Shown here: piece by piece, positions 32,987 through 41,675 of the stretch
Layout: each line of letters opens with the position of its first letter
Numbering within the stretch: position 1 is the first letter of the stretch
Assembly (NCBI GenBank): GCA_963764505.1
Contig: CAVXSP010000001.1
Coordinates: forward strand, 1,736,001-1,800,000
Direction of reading: 5' to 3'
Source of the DNA: CAVXSP01 sp963764505
Lineage (GTDB): Bacteria; Acidobacteriota; Vicinamibacteria; Vicinamibacterales; SCN-69-37
Length of the DNA stretch: 64,000 nucleotides
Made by a program: the position numbers and the translations under genes
Notes under the pieces: generated by a model
Databases searched by the model: none
What the model was told of the DNA's origin: nothing
What the model saw: only the letters and a program-made list of their open reading frames with translations

Positions 32987-33490
32987 ATGAAGCGAATCAT
33001 CGTCGCCTTGAGCGTGGCGCTGGCCGCCGGGGCAGTGCTCGCCGCTCAAGAGGTCAAGTCCACGACGACCATCAAGTCCGACGACGGCAAGGCCGTGATG
33101 TACACGGGTTGTCTGCAATCGGGCGCCGCCGGAACCAGCTACATCCTGGAGGACGCGATCCCTGTCAAGCAGGAGACCAGGACCGAGACGCAGGTCAATG
33201 AGTCTGGAGTGCCCCAATCTGCGACCAAAACGACCACGACGACGTACGCCCTCGTGCCCAACGGCGGCAGTGTGGAGTTCCAGTCGAACGTCGGCCACAA
33301 GGTGGAGGTGACGGCGCTGCTGATTCCCGCTGGCGACGACACCACGGAGATCAAGTCGAAGACCGAGACCGAGGTCGGCGGCAAGCAGAAGGAAGTGGAA
33401 ACGAAGGAGAAGATCGAGCAGTCCGACTACCCGCAGCTGCGGGTCGTCTCGATCAAGCATCTCGCGGACCGCTGCACGTCCCTGCCATAG
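32987..33490 (+). CDS. Small secreted protein of unknown function
   Basis: 167 residues with GGAGGA upstream. A signal peptide (MKRIIVALSVALAAGAVLAAQ) is followed by a Thr/Lys/Glu-rich beta protein with two Cys (YTGCLQSG and the C-terminal DRCTSLP) that may form a disulphide. Long charged Thr-rich stretches (KQETRTETQVNESG, SKTETEVGGKQKEVETKEK) separate beta strands. Small secreted proteins with a GCL motif of this kind are common in acidobacteria, but no function is known. Confidence 0.65.
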   Translation: MKRIIVALSVALAAGAVLAAQEVKSTTTIKSDDGKAVMYTGCLQSGAAGTSYILEDAIPVKQETRTETQVNESGVPQSATKTTTTTYALVPNGGSVEFQSNVGHKVEVTALLIPAGDDTTEIKSKTETEVGGKQKEVETKEKIEQSDYPQLRVVSIKHLADRCTSLP

Positions 33491-33544
33491 GCGGTCGTCG
33501 GGCATCGGCCGATGTACGCATCGGCCGATGCCCAGCCTCACCCA

Positions 33545-35398
33545 TTACCGGGACGCCGGTCGCGCGCCGGCCCCAGACGCCGGCTTGCTCAGGAACAGAT
33601 GCGTGCCGAACGCGGTCGCCACCGCGATGTCCGGCTGTCCGTCCTTGTTCAGGTCAGCCACCTCGAACGCGGAGCCGACGCCCGAACGATTGTGGACCAG
33701 CTCGGGGACGAACTCCGCGCCGCCCGGCGCCTGGGGATTCCGTACGGTGCGATAGATGTACAGAACCGCCGGGCCGTACGGGTCGATCAGAGCGTTGTAG
33801 TTCTCGAGATGCGACCAGTAGCGCTTGCCGACGACGAAGTCCGGAATCCTGTCGCCGTCCATATCCACGAATCGCGTTCCGTGCGCCTCCGCGAACGCCA
33901 CGTTGCCGGCGTTCTTCGTCGAGTAGTCTCCCGAGATGTCGTGCCGGACGAACGTCGCCGTTCCGTCGGCTCCCTTCTTCTGCTCGTACCAAGCCAGGCC
34001 CCAGCCGTGCACGCTGAGGCTCGCGACGACGTCGGCCAGCCCGTCGCCGTTGACGTCGTAGATGCCCATCTCCGTGGTTGCCGTCGCGAAATCGACCGGA
34101 TGGAACGTCCACGGGCCGGCCGCGGCGACGTTCGCGGGCTGTTCGTACCACCCGCTGCTCACGACGATGTCGGCGCGTCCGTCGCCGTTGACGTCGCCCA
34201 CGCCGCCCATGCCGTGCACGTTCTTGGGCTGGCCCGGACCCGAGACGATGTGGACCGGCCACGGCGCTGTCGGGTTCGCCGGATCTGGCCTGGACCATCC
34301 GTACCCGTCGCCGCTTCCGAACACCATCTCGGGCTTGCTGTCCCCGTCGAGGTCGCGCATCAGCACGTCCTCGGTATTCGGGGTGGGCAGCACGGTCGTG
34401 TGATCCCAGCGCCGGTCCTCGCCCTTCGGATTGACGTAGAGGTCGATCGGCCGCGTGTTCTTCTGTCGATCCCATTCCGACGCCAGGATGTCGGGCCAGC
34501 CGTCGCCGGTGAAGTCGTACGTGAAGTTGACCATGTCGGGCGCGTATTCGGTGGCGGGATTGTAGACGCGGCCCTCACGGTAGATGCGGCGCTCGGTGAA
34601 GCCCGGGCCGAGGTAGTAGAACGGCCCGGAGACGATGTCCATGTTGCCGTCACGGTTCACGTCGGAGGCGGCGGTCGACCAGCCGTAGTACATCGTGCTG
34701 ATCTGCAGCGGCGTGAAGCGGCTCGAGACCTGTTCCTTCTCGAGGGTCACGCGGTTGACGTTCTTCCAGGCCACGTCCTTGAACCGGACGTCGCCCGATC
34801 CGCCGACGTAGAGCGCGATCGGGCCATCCCCCTCGGCGTCGGGCAGCGGGCCGACGCTGCCGGGAAAGGAGCGCACCGTGTTGCCCCAGATGTTGATCCG
34901 CACGGGATTCCACTCGCCGGGCGTCAGCGCCTGCGCGGCGGCAGCCTGGACGGCGTTCGGATTGGTCGGCGGAGCGCCGAGACGCTCGCGCGAGAGCTCG
35001 CGTCCGTCGCTCGCGAGCGTGAGTCGATACGAGACGAAATCGCCCTTCGCGAGCGACACGTACACGCCGCTCAGGCCGCCATCGGGCGTCTGCCTGGCGC
35101 GGAGCAGGACGCCGGTCCGGCACCCCGCGTCGCAGCGCACGTTCGCGTAGAAGAGCAGATCCTGGAGGGGCGTGTCGCCGACGAGCCAGCCGCCGCCCTC
35201 GGCCTTCGGCCGGCCGACGAGCTCGCCGTTCTGCGCCTGCCAGTCCGCCTGGCCCACAACGTGCCAGCGGCCGAGCGACGATCCGGTGAACGCCGCGTCC
35301 GCCTTGAAGTCCGGCGGGTCGGCCGCCTGGAGCCCCAGCGTCGTCAGCGCGACCGCGCCCGCCAGAGCGAGCGACGTGTGGAACCTCTGCCTCTGCAT
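33545..35398 (-). CDS. Secreted FG-GAP/VCBS repeat protein with DUF1080-like domain
   Basis: 617 residues. GGGGAGG lies before the ATG at 35398. A signal peptide (TSLALAGAVALTTLGLQA) is followed by a concanavalin-like domain resembling DUF1080 (residues ~25-215: FTGSSLGRWHVVGQADWQAQNGELVG, LLFYANVRCD-x2-C-RTGVLLRA, GEWNPVRINIWGN). A beta-propeller of FG-GAP/VCBS repeats then carries Ca-binding DxDxDG-type loops (ASDVNRDGNMDIV, YDFTGDGWPDIL, MRDLDGDSKPEMV, VGDVNGDGRADIV, VADLNKDGQPDIA). DUF1080 members include 3-keto-disaccharide hydrolases, which supports a role in extracellular glycan processing; the repeats would bind surfaces or sugars. Confidence 0.85.
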   Translation of the reverse strand: MQRQRFHTSLALAGAVALTTLGLQAADPPDFKADAAFTGSSLGRWHVVGQADWQAQNGELVGRPKAEGGGWLVGDTPLQDLLFYANVRCDAGCRTGVLLRARQTPDGGLSGVYVSLAKGDFVSYRLTLASDGRELSRERLGAPPTNPNAVQAAAAQALTPGEWNPVRINIWGNTVRSFPGSVGPLPDAEGDGPIALYVGGSGDVRFKDVAWKNVNRVTLEKEQVSSRFTPLQISTMYYGWSTAASDVNRDGNMDIVSGPFYYLGPGFTERRIYREGRVYNPATEYAPDMVNFTYDFTGDGWPDILASEWDRQKNTRPIDLYVNPKGEDRRWDHTTVLPTPNTEDVLMRDLDGDSKPEMVFGSGDGYGWSRPDPANPTAPWPVHIVSGPGQPKNVHGMGGVGDVNGDGRADIVVSSGWYEQPANVAAAGPWTFHPVDFATATTEMGIYDVNGDGLADVVASLSVHGWGLAWYEQKKGADGTATFVRHDISGDYSTKNAGNVAFAEAHGTRFVDMDGDRIPDFVVGKRYWSHLENYNALIDPYGPAVLYIYRTVRNPQAPGGAEFVPELVHNRSGVGSAFEVADLNKDGQPDIAVATAFGTHLFLSKPASGAGARPASR

Positions 35399-35502
35399 AC
35401 GCGCCTCCCCGAGGCGAGCCGCGCGGCAGGCCATTTCCGGCGGCCGTGCCGTGCGATGCCCGCAACCGTGTAAGGTATGCTCCCGGTTCCCGCTCCGAGT
35501 CA

Positions 35503-36612
35503 ATGGCCAATACCGCGTCCGTGCGTTCGATGAGGCCCTCGCTGACGTGGCTCCTGATCTTCGTCCCCGTGGCGCTGCTCGTCCGCTACGTGCCGGCCCT
35601 GCGGAACGACGTCGCGCTCTTCGTCTGCGCCGGCATCGCGATCGTGCCGCTGGCGGGGCTGATGGGAAAGGCGACCGAGGCGCTGGCGGAACGCCTCGGC
35701 CAGGGCATCGGCGGGCTGCTCAACGCGACCTTCGGCAACGCCGCCGAGCTGATCATCGCCCTCATGGCGCTCCGGCGAGGCCTGGTGCCGATCGTCAAGG
35801 CGTCGATCACCGGATCGATCATCGGGAACCTCCTGCTGGTGCTGGGCTTCTCGATGGTCGCCGGCGGCCTCCGGCACTCGGTTCAGCGGTTCAACCGGAC
35901 CGCCGTGAGCGCCATCACCTCGTCGCTGGGGCTCGCGGCCGTCGGGCTGCTCCTCCCGACGGTGTTTCACGCGGCGGCGGCTCGCACCGGCGGCTGGAGC
36001 CTCCGCCTCGAGCAGCGCCTGTCGCTCGCGATCGCGGCGGTGCTGTTCGTCACCTACGTCTGCAGCCTGGTGTTCGCGCTCAAGACGCATCCGCGACTCT
36101 TCGCCGGCGAGAGCGCGGAGCCGGCCGGGCCCGAGCGGGTCGGCTGGACGCCCGGACGCGCGACTGCCATCCTCGCGGCCGCGACGGCCCTCGTGGTCTG
36201 GCTCTCGGAGTTCGTCGTCGGCACGGTCGAAGCGGCGCGCGCCTGGTTCGGCTTCTCCGACGTCTTCGTCGGCATCGTCATCGTCGCGGTGATCGGCAAT
36301 GCGGCGGAGCACTCGACGGCCGTGCTGGTCGCGCTGCGGAACAAGATGGATCTGAGCCTGGGGGTGGCGATCGGATCGTCGCAGCAGGTCGCGCTCTTCG
36401 TGGCGCCGCTGCTCGTCTTCGCCTCGTACGCGTTCGGCGCGCCGATGACGCTGGAGTTCACGGTGCCGGAAGTCGTCGCGGTGATCACGGCCGTCTATCT
36501 GGTGGCACACATCTGCGGCGACGGCGAGAGCAACTGGCTGGAGGGCGTGCAGCTCATCGGCCTTTACGCCGTCCTGGCGATGCTCTTCTACTATCTGCCG
36601 ACGGCCGAGTGA
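35503..36612 (+). CDS. cax: Calcium/proton exchanger (CaCA, CAX type)
   Basis: 369 residues with about ten spans in two homologous halves. Both alpha-repeats are present: ATFGNAAELIIALMAL (G78-E82) and VAVIGNAAEHSTAVLVAL (from residue 265), with the essential acidic residue in each. An acidic/charged loop around residue 205 separates the halves. It exports Ca2+ from the cytoplasm in exchange for protons. The start is taken at ATG 35503; a second ATG at 35530 is possible. An extended -10-like GGTATGCT lies about 20 bases upstream of 35503. Confidence 0.92.
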   Translation: MANTASVRSMRPSLTWLLIFVPVALLVRYVPALRNDVALFVCAGIAIVPLAGLMGKATEALAERLGQGIGGLLNATFGNAAELIIALMALRRGLVPIVKASITGSIIGNLLLVLGFSMVAGGLRHSVQRFNRTAVSAITSSLGLAAVGLLLPTVFHAAAARTGGWSLRLEQRLSLAIAAVLFVTYVCSLVFALKTHPRLFAGESAEPAGPERVGWTPGRATAILAAATALVVWLSEFVVGTVEAARAWFGFSDVFVGIVIVAVIGNAAEHSTAVLVALRNKMDLSLGVAIGSSQQVALFVAPLLVFASYAFGAPMTLEFTVPEVVAVITAVYLVAHICGDGESNWLEGVQLIGLYAVLAMLFYYLPTAE

Positions 36613-36643
36613 GGGACCCTCCCGCCCTCTCACCTTCCGGGAT

Positions 36644-36649
36644 TAGAAT
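36644..36649 (+). promoter_or_regulatory. Candidate -10 element, leaderless start of PVC-type cytochrome gene
   Basis: TAGAAT ends 11 bases before the ATG at 36661, with no ribosome-binding site between. Confidence 0.4.
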
Positions 36650-36660
36650 CACCGCCGGTC

Positions 36661-39411
36661 ATGCCGTCCAAGTCGGCTGGAAGAGGGAGGCTGGTCGCGC
36701 CTGCGGCGCTCTTGATGCTGCTGTGCTCGACGGCCGGCTCGCCGCGCGCGCAGGTCGCCGGCCGCGGCCCGATCCAGACGCCCGGCGGCGGCCGCGGCCC
36801 GGGCGCGGCTCCCGGCGCGGACGATCCCGCCAATGCCGGCGCGGATCTCTCGCCCAAGCCGCCGGTTCTGGCCGCCAGTCCGGAAGAAGAAGCCAGGCGC
36901 TTCTGGCTGCCCCCGGGGTATCGGCTGGAACCGGTCCTCGCCGATCCGACCATCGAGGATCCGGCCGAGATCCGGTTCGACGGCAACGGCCGGATGTATG
37001 TCGTCGAGCTGCGCGGGTACTTCGAGACGCCCGAGGGCGTGGATCTCATTCCTCCGATCGGCCGCATTTCGCGCCACGAGGATCGCGACAACGACGGGGC
37101 CTATGAGACGCACACGGTGTTCGTCGACCATCTCGTCTTTCCACGATTCGCCATGCCGTTCGGCGCCGACAGCATCCTGACGATGGAGACGAACACCGAC
37201 GAGGTGTGGAGGTACACGGACACGAACGGCGACGGCATCGCGGATCGGAAGGATCTGTTCACGACGCACTTCGGCCGGGCCGGCACGATGGAGTCGCAGC
37301 AGTCGAGCCTCTTCTGGGCGATGGACAACTGGCTGTACAGCACCGTGAACGCATTCCGCGTGCGCTGGACGCCCGGCGGCGTCTCGAGAGAACCCACCGG
37401 CCCGAACGGCGCGCAGTGGGGCGTGACGCAGGACGACGACGGCAAGGTCTGGTTCCAGCACGGCGCCAGCGGAATGCCCGGGTACTTCCAGTTTCCGGTG
37501 CACTACGGCAGCTTCGCCTGGCCGGATCAGTTCGAGCCCGACTTGAACATCGTGTGGGGCGCGCCGATCCTGATCGGCGATATCCAGGCCGGACTGCCCG
37601 GCACGCGGATGCCCGACGGGTCGCTCGTGTACGGCACGGCCGCCGCCGGCAACGACATCTATCGCGGCGACCGGCTGCCCGGGGACCTGCGCGGAGACTA
37701 CCTCTACGGCGAGGAGGTCGCGCGGATCGTGCGGCGGCTGCGCCCCGTGAAGACCGAGGGGCTGACGCAGCTCCGCAACGTCTATCCGCGGTCGGAGTTC
37801 ATTCGTTCGCTCGATCCGCTCTTCCGGCCGGTGGACGTCGCGACGGCGCCCGACGGGACGATCTACATCGCCGACATGTACCGCGGCATCATCGAAGGCG
37901 CCGAATGGGCGAAGGAAGGCACGTACCTGCGCGAGAAGATCAAGCAGTACCAGCTCGACAAGGTCATGCACCATGGCCGCATCTGGCGGCTGAGCTACGA
38001 CGGGATTGCGCGCGACCGGACGCCGCCCCGCATGCTGAGCGAGACCGCGGCCCAACTGGTGGCGCACCTCTCGCATCCGAACGGCTGGTGGCGCGATACG
38101 GCCCAGCAACTGCTCGTGTTGAAGCAGGATCGCGCGGTCGTCCCGGCCCTGCAGCGGCTGGCGCGGACGCGGAACGACGAGCTGGCGCGGATCCACGCCC
38201 TCTGGACGCTGGAAGGGCTCGAGGCGCTCACACCCGGCCTCGTGCGCGAGTTGCTCGGCGATGCGGACCCGCGGATCCGGATCCAGGCCGTGCGCGCCAG
38301 CGAGACGCTGTACAAGGCGGGAGATCGCTCGTTCGCGTCCGAGTACCGTCTGCTCGCCCAGGACGAGGATCCGGACGTCGCGATCCAGGCGATCCTCACG
38401 TTGAATCTGCTCGAGGCGCCCGATGCCGACGCCGCAATCCGAACGGCCATGGGCGCGAACCAGGCGCGCGGCGTGCAGTTCGTCGCCGACCGCATTCTGA
38501 ATCCGCCGGTGACGGGCCGGCGCGGCGGGCGCGGGCCGGCGTTCGGCACGGAGGAGCAGGCGTCACTCCAGCGGGGCGAGACGATCTATCACGAGCTCTG
38601 CTTCTCCTGCCACGGCGAGAACGGGCAGGGCACGCCGACGCCCGGCGGCAACGGCGCCACGCTGGCGCCGGCCCTGGCCGGATCGCCTCGCGTGACCGGC
38701 CACCGCGACTACATCGTCAACGCGCTCCTGCACGGCCTTTCCGGGCCGATCGCGGGGCAGGGATATCCGCAGGTCATGGTGGCCATGGACGGCAATCAGG
38801 ACCGGTGGATTGCCGACGTCGCGTCGTTCGTGCGCAACGGCTTCGGCAATGCGGCCGGACTGGTGACGACGGGCGACGTCGCTCGCCTCCGTGCCTCGTC
38901 CGCCGATCGGAAGACCGCCTGGACCGCGGCGGAGCTCGAAGCGTCGCTGCCCCGGCTGCTGGCGCCCGACGCGACATGGAAGGCGACCGCGAGTCACGCG
39001 TCGCAGGCGGCGCCGCAGCCGAACGTGGCCGGCGGCTTCAGCTACGCGAGCAGCGCCGCGGCGGCGCTGACGTTCCAGGGCTGGTCCACGGGCGTGGCCC
39101 AGGAGCCCGGGATGTGGTTCCAGGTCGAGCTGCCGACCGCCGCGAGGCTGACGGAAGTGCAGTTCACGTCGTGGACGATCGGAGGCGGCCGGGGCGGGCC
39201 CGCTCCGGCGTGGACCTACCCGCGAGGCGTCCGGCTGGAGGTATCCACGGACGGCGCGGACTGGACGTCGCCAGTCCCCGAACAGGTGGGGTATCCGCAG
39301 ACGATGAGCGTCACCTTCGCGCCCGTGAGCGCCCGCTTCGTCAAGTTGACGACGACGACCGCGGATCCGGCGCCGTGGGGGATGCGACTGCTGAGGCTGT
39401 ACGAGAAATGA
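36661..39411 (+). CDS. PVC-type haem-binding protein (propeller, HEAT, cytochrome c, discoidin-like)
   Basis: 916 residues, a secreted multidomain protein. Signal peptide at residues 10-30, then a Gly/Pro-rich segment. A sorbosone-dehydrogenase-like propeller of the PVC membrane-bound dehydrogenase type covers ~80-470 (FWLPPGYRLEPVLADPTIEDPAEIRFDGNGRMYVVELRGY, FHG-like FQHGASGMPG, VDVATAPDGTIYIADMYRGIIEG). Helical HEAT-like repeats cover ~480-600, and a cytochrome c domain follows with CFSCH at 647-651 (YHELCFSCHGENGQG). The C-terminal beta-sandwich resembles a discoidin/F5-8 carbohydrate-binding domain (GMWFQVELPTAARLTEVQFTSWT...MRLLRLYEK). The set suggests oxidation of a polysaccharide-derived substrate with electrons leaving through haem c. 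Confidence 0.88.
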   Translation: MPSKSAGRGRLVAPAALLMLLCSTAGSPRAQVAGRGPIQTPGGGRGPGAAPGADDPANAGADLSPKPPVLAASPEEEARRFWLPPGYRLEPVLADPTIEDPAEIRFDGNGRMYVVELRGYFETPEGVDLIPPIGRISRHEDRDNDGAYETHTVFVDHLVFPRFAMPFGADSILTMETNTDEVWRYTDTNGDGIADRKDLFTTHFGRAGTMESQQSSLFWAMDNWLYSTVNAFRVRWTPGGVSREPTGPNGAQWGVTQDDDGKVWFQHGASGMPGYFQFPVHYGSFAWPDQFEPDLNIVWGAPILIGDIQAGLPGTRMPDGSLVYGTAAAGNDIYRGDRLPGDLRGDYLYGEEVARIVRRLRPVKTEGLTQLRNVYPRSEFIRSLDPLFRPVDVATAPDGTIYIADMYRGIIEGAEWAKEGTYLREKIKQYQLDKVMHHGRIWRLSYDGIARDRTPPRMLSETAAQLVAHLSHPNGWWRDTAQQLLVLKQDRAVVPALQRLARTRNDELARIHALWTLEGLEALTPGLVRELLGDADPRIRIQAVRASETLYKAGDRSFASEYRLLAQDEDPDVAIQAILTLNLLEAPDADAAIRTAMGANQARGVQFVADRILNPPVTGRRGGRGPAFGTEEQASLQRGETIYHELCFSCHGENGQGTPTPGGNGATLAPALAGSPRVTGHRDYIVNALLHGLSGPIAGQGYPQVMVAMDGNQDRWIADVASFVRNGFGNAAGLVTTGDVARLRASSADRKTAWTAAELEASLPRLLAPDATWKATASHASQAAPQPNVAGGFSYASSAAAALTFQGWSTGVAQEPGMWFQVELPTAARLTEVQFTSWTIGGGRGGPAPAWTYPRGVRLEVSTDGADWTSPVPEQVGYPQTMSVTFAPVSARFVKLTTTTADPAPWGMRLLRLYEK

Positions 39412-39488
39412 GGGGGACGGGTGTCGAGTTGTGGAAAACTCGGGAGAGTTTTCCACAACTCGACACCCGTCCCCCTCCTGTGGAAAAC
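39410..39488. repeat. Perfect 32-bp hairpin element filling a convergent intergenic gap
   Basis: Arm 39410-39441 and arm 39446-39477 are perfect reverse complements over 32 bases, with a 4-base GGGA loop; the tip of each arm contains TGTGGAAAAC or its complement. A further direct copy of TGTGGAAAAC follows at 39479-39488. The element begins inside the stop codon of the plus-strand gene and ends one base before the stop codon of the minus-strand gene. It will act as a two-way terminator and looks like a REP/MITE-type element. Confidence 0.9.
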
Positions 39489-40482
39489 CTACGCCTTCAC
39501 ATTCGCAAGAATCGTGTTGTAGACGATGCGCACGGCCTGGTCGGGGTTGACTTCGATCGAGTAGAGCCCCTTGTAGCCGAGCGACTCCGTGAACCGGACG
39601 GCCGTGCCGACGTCCCAGTACGGGCTCGACTTGATGTGCATGTTGCCGGATGAGTAGGGGAACCAGGCTTTGATGGCGTCGTTCAGCTCCTGCTGGCTCG
39701 TTGCGCCGACGTTACCGATGTCGACGTTCGAGTACGCCCCGGCGTCCTTGATGATGCCAGCCATGACCTGCCACATCTTCTTGCCGTCCCACTTCGCCAC
39801 CTGCTCGGGGGAGCCGGCGCCGCGCGTCTCGGCGGAAACCTTGACGTTCTTGGACTTGCCGTAGTCGGCCATGGCCTTCCAGGCGGCGACCGTGTAGGCG
39901 CGGCTCTCCGGCGTGATGTTGTTCTGACTCTGGTTGATCATCACGCGCGGGCAGCCGAACTGGGTCGCGATGTCGACCCACTGCTTGGTGTGGTCGATCG
40001 CCTTCTGGCGGAGCGCGGCGTCCGGGCTGGAGATCGTCTCCTCTCCGAACTCCAGGTTGATCTGCGTCATCTGCATGTGCTGCGCGTCGATCTTGCCCTT
40101 GAGCTCCTTGATGAAGCCCGGATTCGTCTCTGCCTCGACGAGCTGGCTGTGCTGGAATTCGATGTTCGGCACGCCGAAGTGCTCGGTGTAGTACCTGTGG
40201 CAGGTCGAAGATCGTCATCGTCTGTTCGGGCGTGGCCTCCCGTCCCGGGTTCGTCGGGCGCAGCATGTAGTTGTAGTCCAGCGTCATGATGGAGACGCGC
40301 GCCAGCTTCTCCTTCGGCACGTCCGCCGGTCCGCCTCGTCCCCGCCCGGCGCGGCCACGCCCCGGCGCGGCGCCCTGCCGGCCCTGCGCCTGGCCGCCGC
40401 CCTGGGCCAGTCCGGTCAATCCCCAGCCTGCTGCGGCTGCAGCGCCGGCCGCAGTGCCCACCAGAAAGTTGCGTCGATTCAT
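39489..40482 (-). pseudogene. Tat-exported sugar isomerase/epimerase-like protein, one frameshift
   Basis: A twin-arginine-type start (MNRRNFLVGTAAGAAAAAGW) and a Gly/Arg-rich linker lead into VSIMTLDYNYMLRPTNPG and TIFDLPQ. The frame is then lost; one base over, the coding continues as YYTEHFGVPNIEFQHSQLVEAETN to the stop at 39489. One extra C in the CC at 40194-40195 (plus strand) explains it. Corrected, the product is 330 residues and closely parallels the intact paralogue just upstream (LFDLPQYYVDMYGVRNAEFQHTHLV). Its TIM-barrel features are conserved: INLEFGEE, PRVMINQSQNN, VSAETRG, NVDIGNVG, HIKSSPYWDVGTAVRFTESLGYKGLYSIEVNPD. It is either freshly broken or an assembly error. Confidence 0.85.
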
Positions 40483-40515
40483 GGTGCCGTCCTCCTGAGT
40501 CTCAGGTCGCGGTTG

Positions 40516-41586
40516 CTAGGCGACGTTCGCGAGAATCGTGTTGTAGACGATGCGAATCGCGGGATCCGGGTTGACCTCGATCGTGTACAGGCCCTTGTAG
40601 CCGATCGACTCGGCGTACCGGACGCCCTGGCCGATGTCCCAGTTCTCGCACGACTTGATGTGCATCTGCCCGGAGTTCGTCTTCAGCATCATCTTGATCC
40701 CGTCGTTCAGCTGCTTCTGGTTCAGGAAGCGCGTGTTCCCGCCGAAGTCGAGGTTCGTGTACCCGCCCGATGCCACGGCGCACTCCTCGAGGAGGGCCGC
40801 CTGCTCGTATCCGGTCATCACGGGACCCGAGGGCGCCGATGCGCCCCTGGCCGCCGCACCGCCGCCGCGCTGCGGCGGAGCCATGCCGTTGCCGGCGACG
40901 GGGCCGCCGCCGCGCGTCTCGTTGGAGATTCTGATCCCCTTCGGCTTCGCGTAGTCCTGCAGCTCCTTCCACAAGGAGATGACGCCCGCCTTGGTGTCCT
41001 GATTGAGCTGCCCCTGGTTGAGCATCAGGCGGATCACGCCGAGGCTCGGCGCCGCGTCCACCCATTTCTTCGCGAGCGCCAGCCACTCCGCCCGCGCCTC
41101 GCCCGACAGCGCGGCCGCCTTGCCGTCCGGACCGGCGGTCGCCATCGAGCCGATCTCGATGTTGATCTGGTTGGCCTTCGAGCCTGCCGCGTCGAACTTC
41201 GCCTTGAGCTCGCGCATGAACGCCGGATCGGGCGGCGTTCGCGTGCCGTTGACCAGGTGCGTGTGCTGGAACTCGGCGTTTCGGACGCCGTACATGTCGA
41301 CGTAGTACTGCGGCAGGTCGAACAGGTCGAGCGTCTGGTTCTCGTTGGGGCTCGTATTCCAGGGCAGCTTCAGCATGCTCCCATGGTCGAGCGACATGAT
41401 CGCGATACGCCCGAGCTTCTCGGGCGCCACCTGCGCGGGTCCGCCGCGCCCGCGGCCGCCACGGCCGCGCCCGGCCGCTGCGGCTTCACGCCCGCGGCCC
41501 TGACCCTGTCCGAACGCGTCGCCCGCCAGCCCCGCGATGGCCGCCGCGCCCGCGGCGGTTCCGACGAGAAACCTGCGTCGATCCAT
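40516..41586 (-). CDS. Tat-exported sugar phosphate isomerase/epimerase-like TIM barrel
   Basis: 356 residues. Twin-arginine signal (MDRRRFLVGTAAGAAAIAGLAG) and a Gly/Arg linker, then the AP-endonuclease-2-like barrel: IAIMSLDHGSMLKLPW, NAEFQHTHLVNG, QINIEIGSM, VIRLMLNQGQLN, ISNETRGGG, NLDFGGNTRFLNQ, MHIKSCENWDIGQGVRYAESIGYKGLYTIEVNPDPAIRIVYNTILANVA. It is a tandem paralogue of the next gene (33-base gap); both end with the same IRIVYNTILANV segment. Glu and His residues in these motifs would hold the metal. Secretion argues against a sugar-phosphate substrate; a neutral keto-sugar or glycoside is more likely. Confidence 0.87.
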   Translation of the reverse strand: MDRRRFLVGTAAGAAAIAGLAGDAFGQGQGRGREAAAAGRGRGGRGRGGPAQVAPEKLGRIAIMSLDHGSMLKLPWNTSPNENQTLDLFDLPQYYVDMYGVRNAEFQHTHLVNGTRTPPDPAFMRELKAKFDAAGSKANQINIEIGSMATAGPDGKAAALSGEARAEWLALAKKWVDAAPSLGVIRLMLNQGQLNQDTKAGVISLWKELQDYAKPKGIRISNETRGGGPVAGNGMAPPQRGGGAAARGASAPSGPVMTGYEQAALLEECAVASGGYTNLDFGGNTRFLNQKQLNDGIKMMLKTNSGQMHIKSCENWDIGQGVRYAESIGYKGLYTIEVNPDPAIRIVYNTILANVA

Positions 41587-41675
41587 GGATGCTCCCTCCG
41601 GGTTTAGTAGGAATCCTGCGATTATCGTTCCGCGGGCACGGAAAATGCAAACGGCCGGCAGCCCGGAACGATGCG

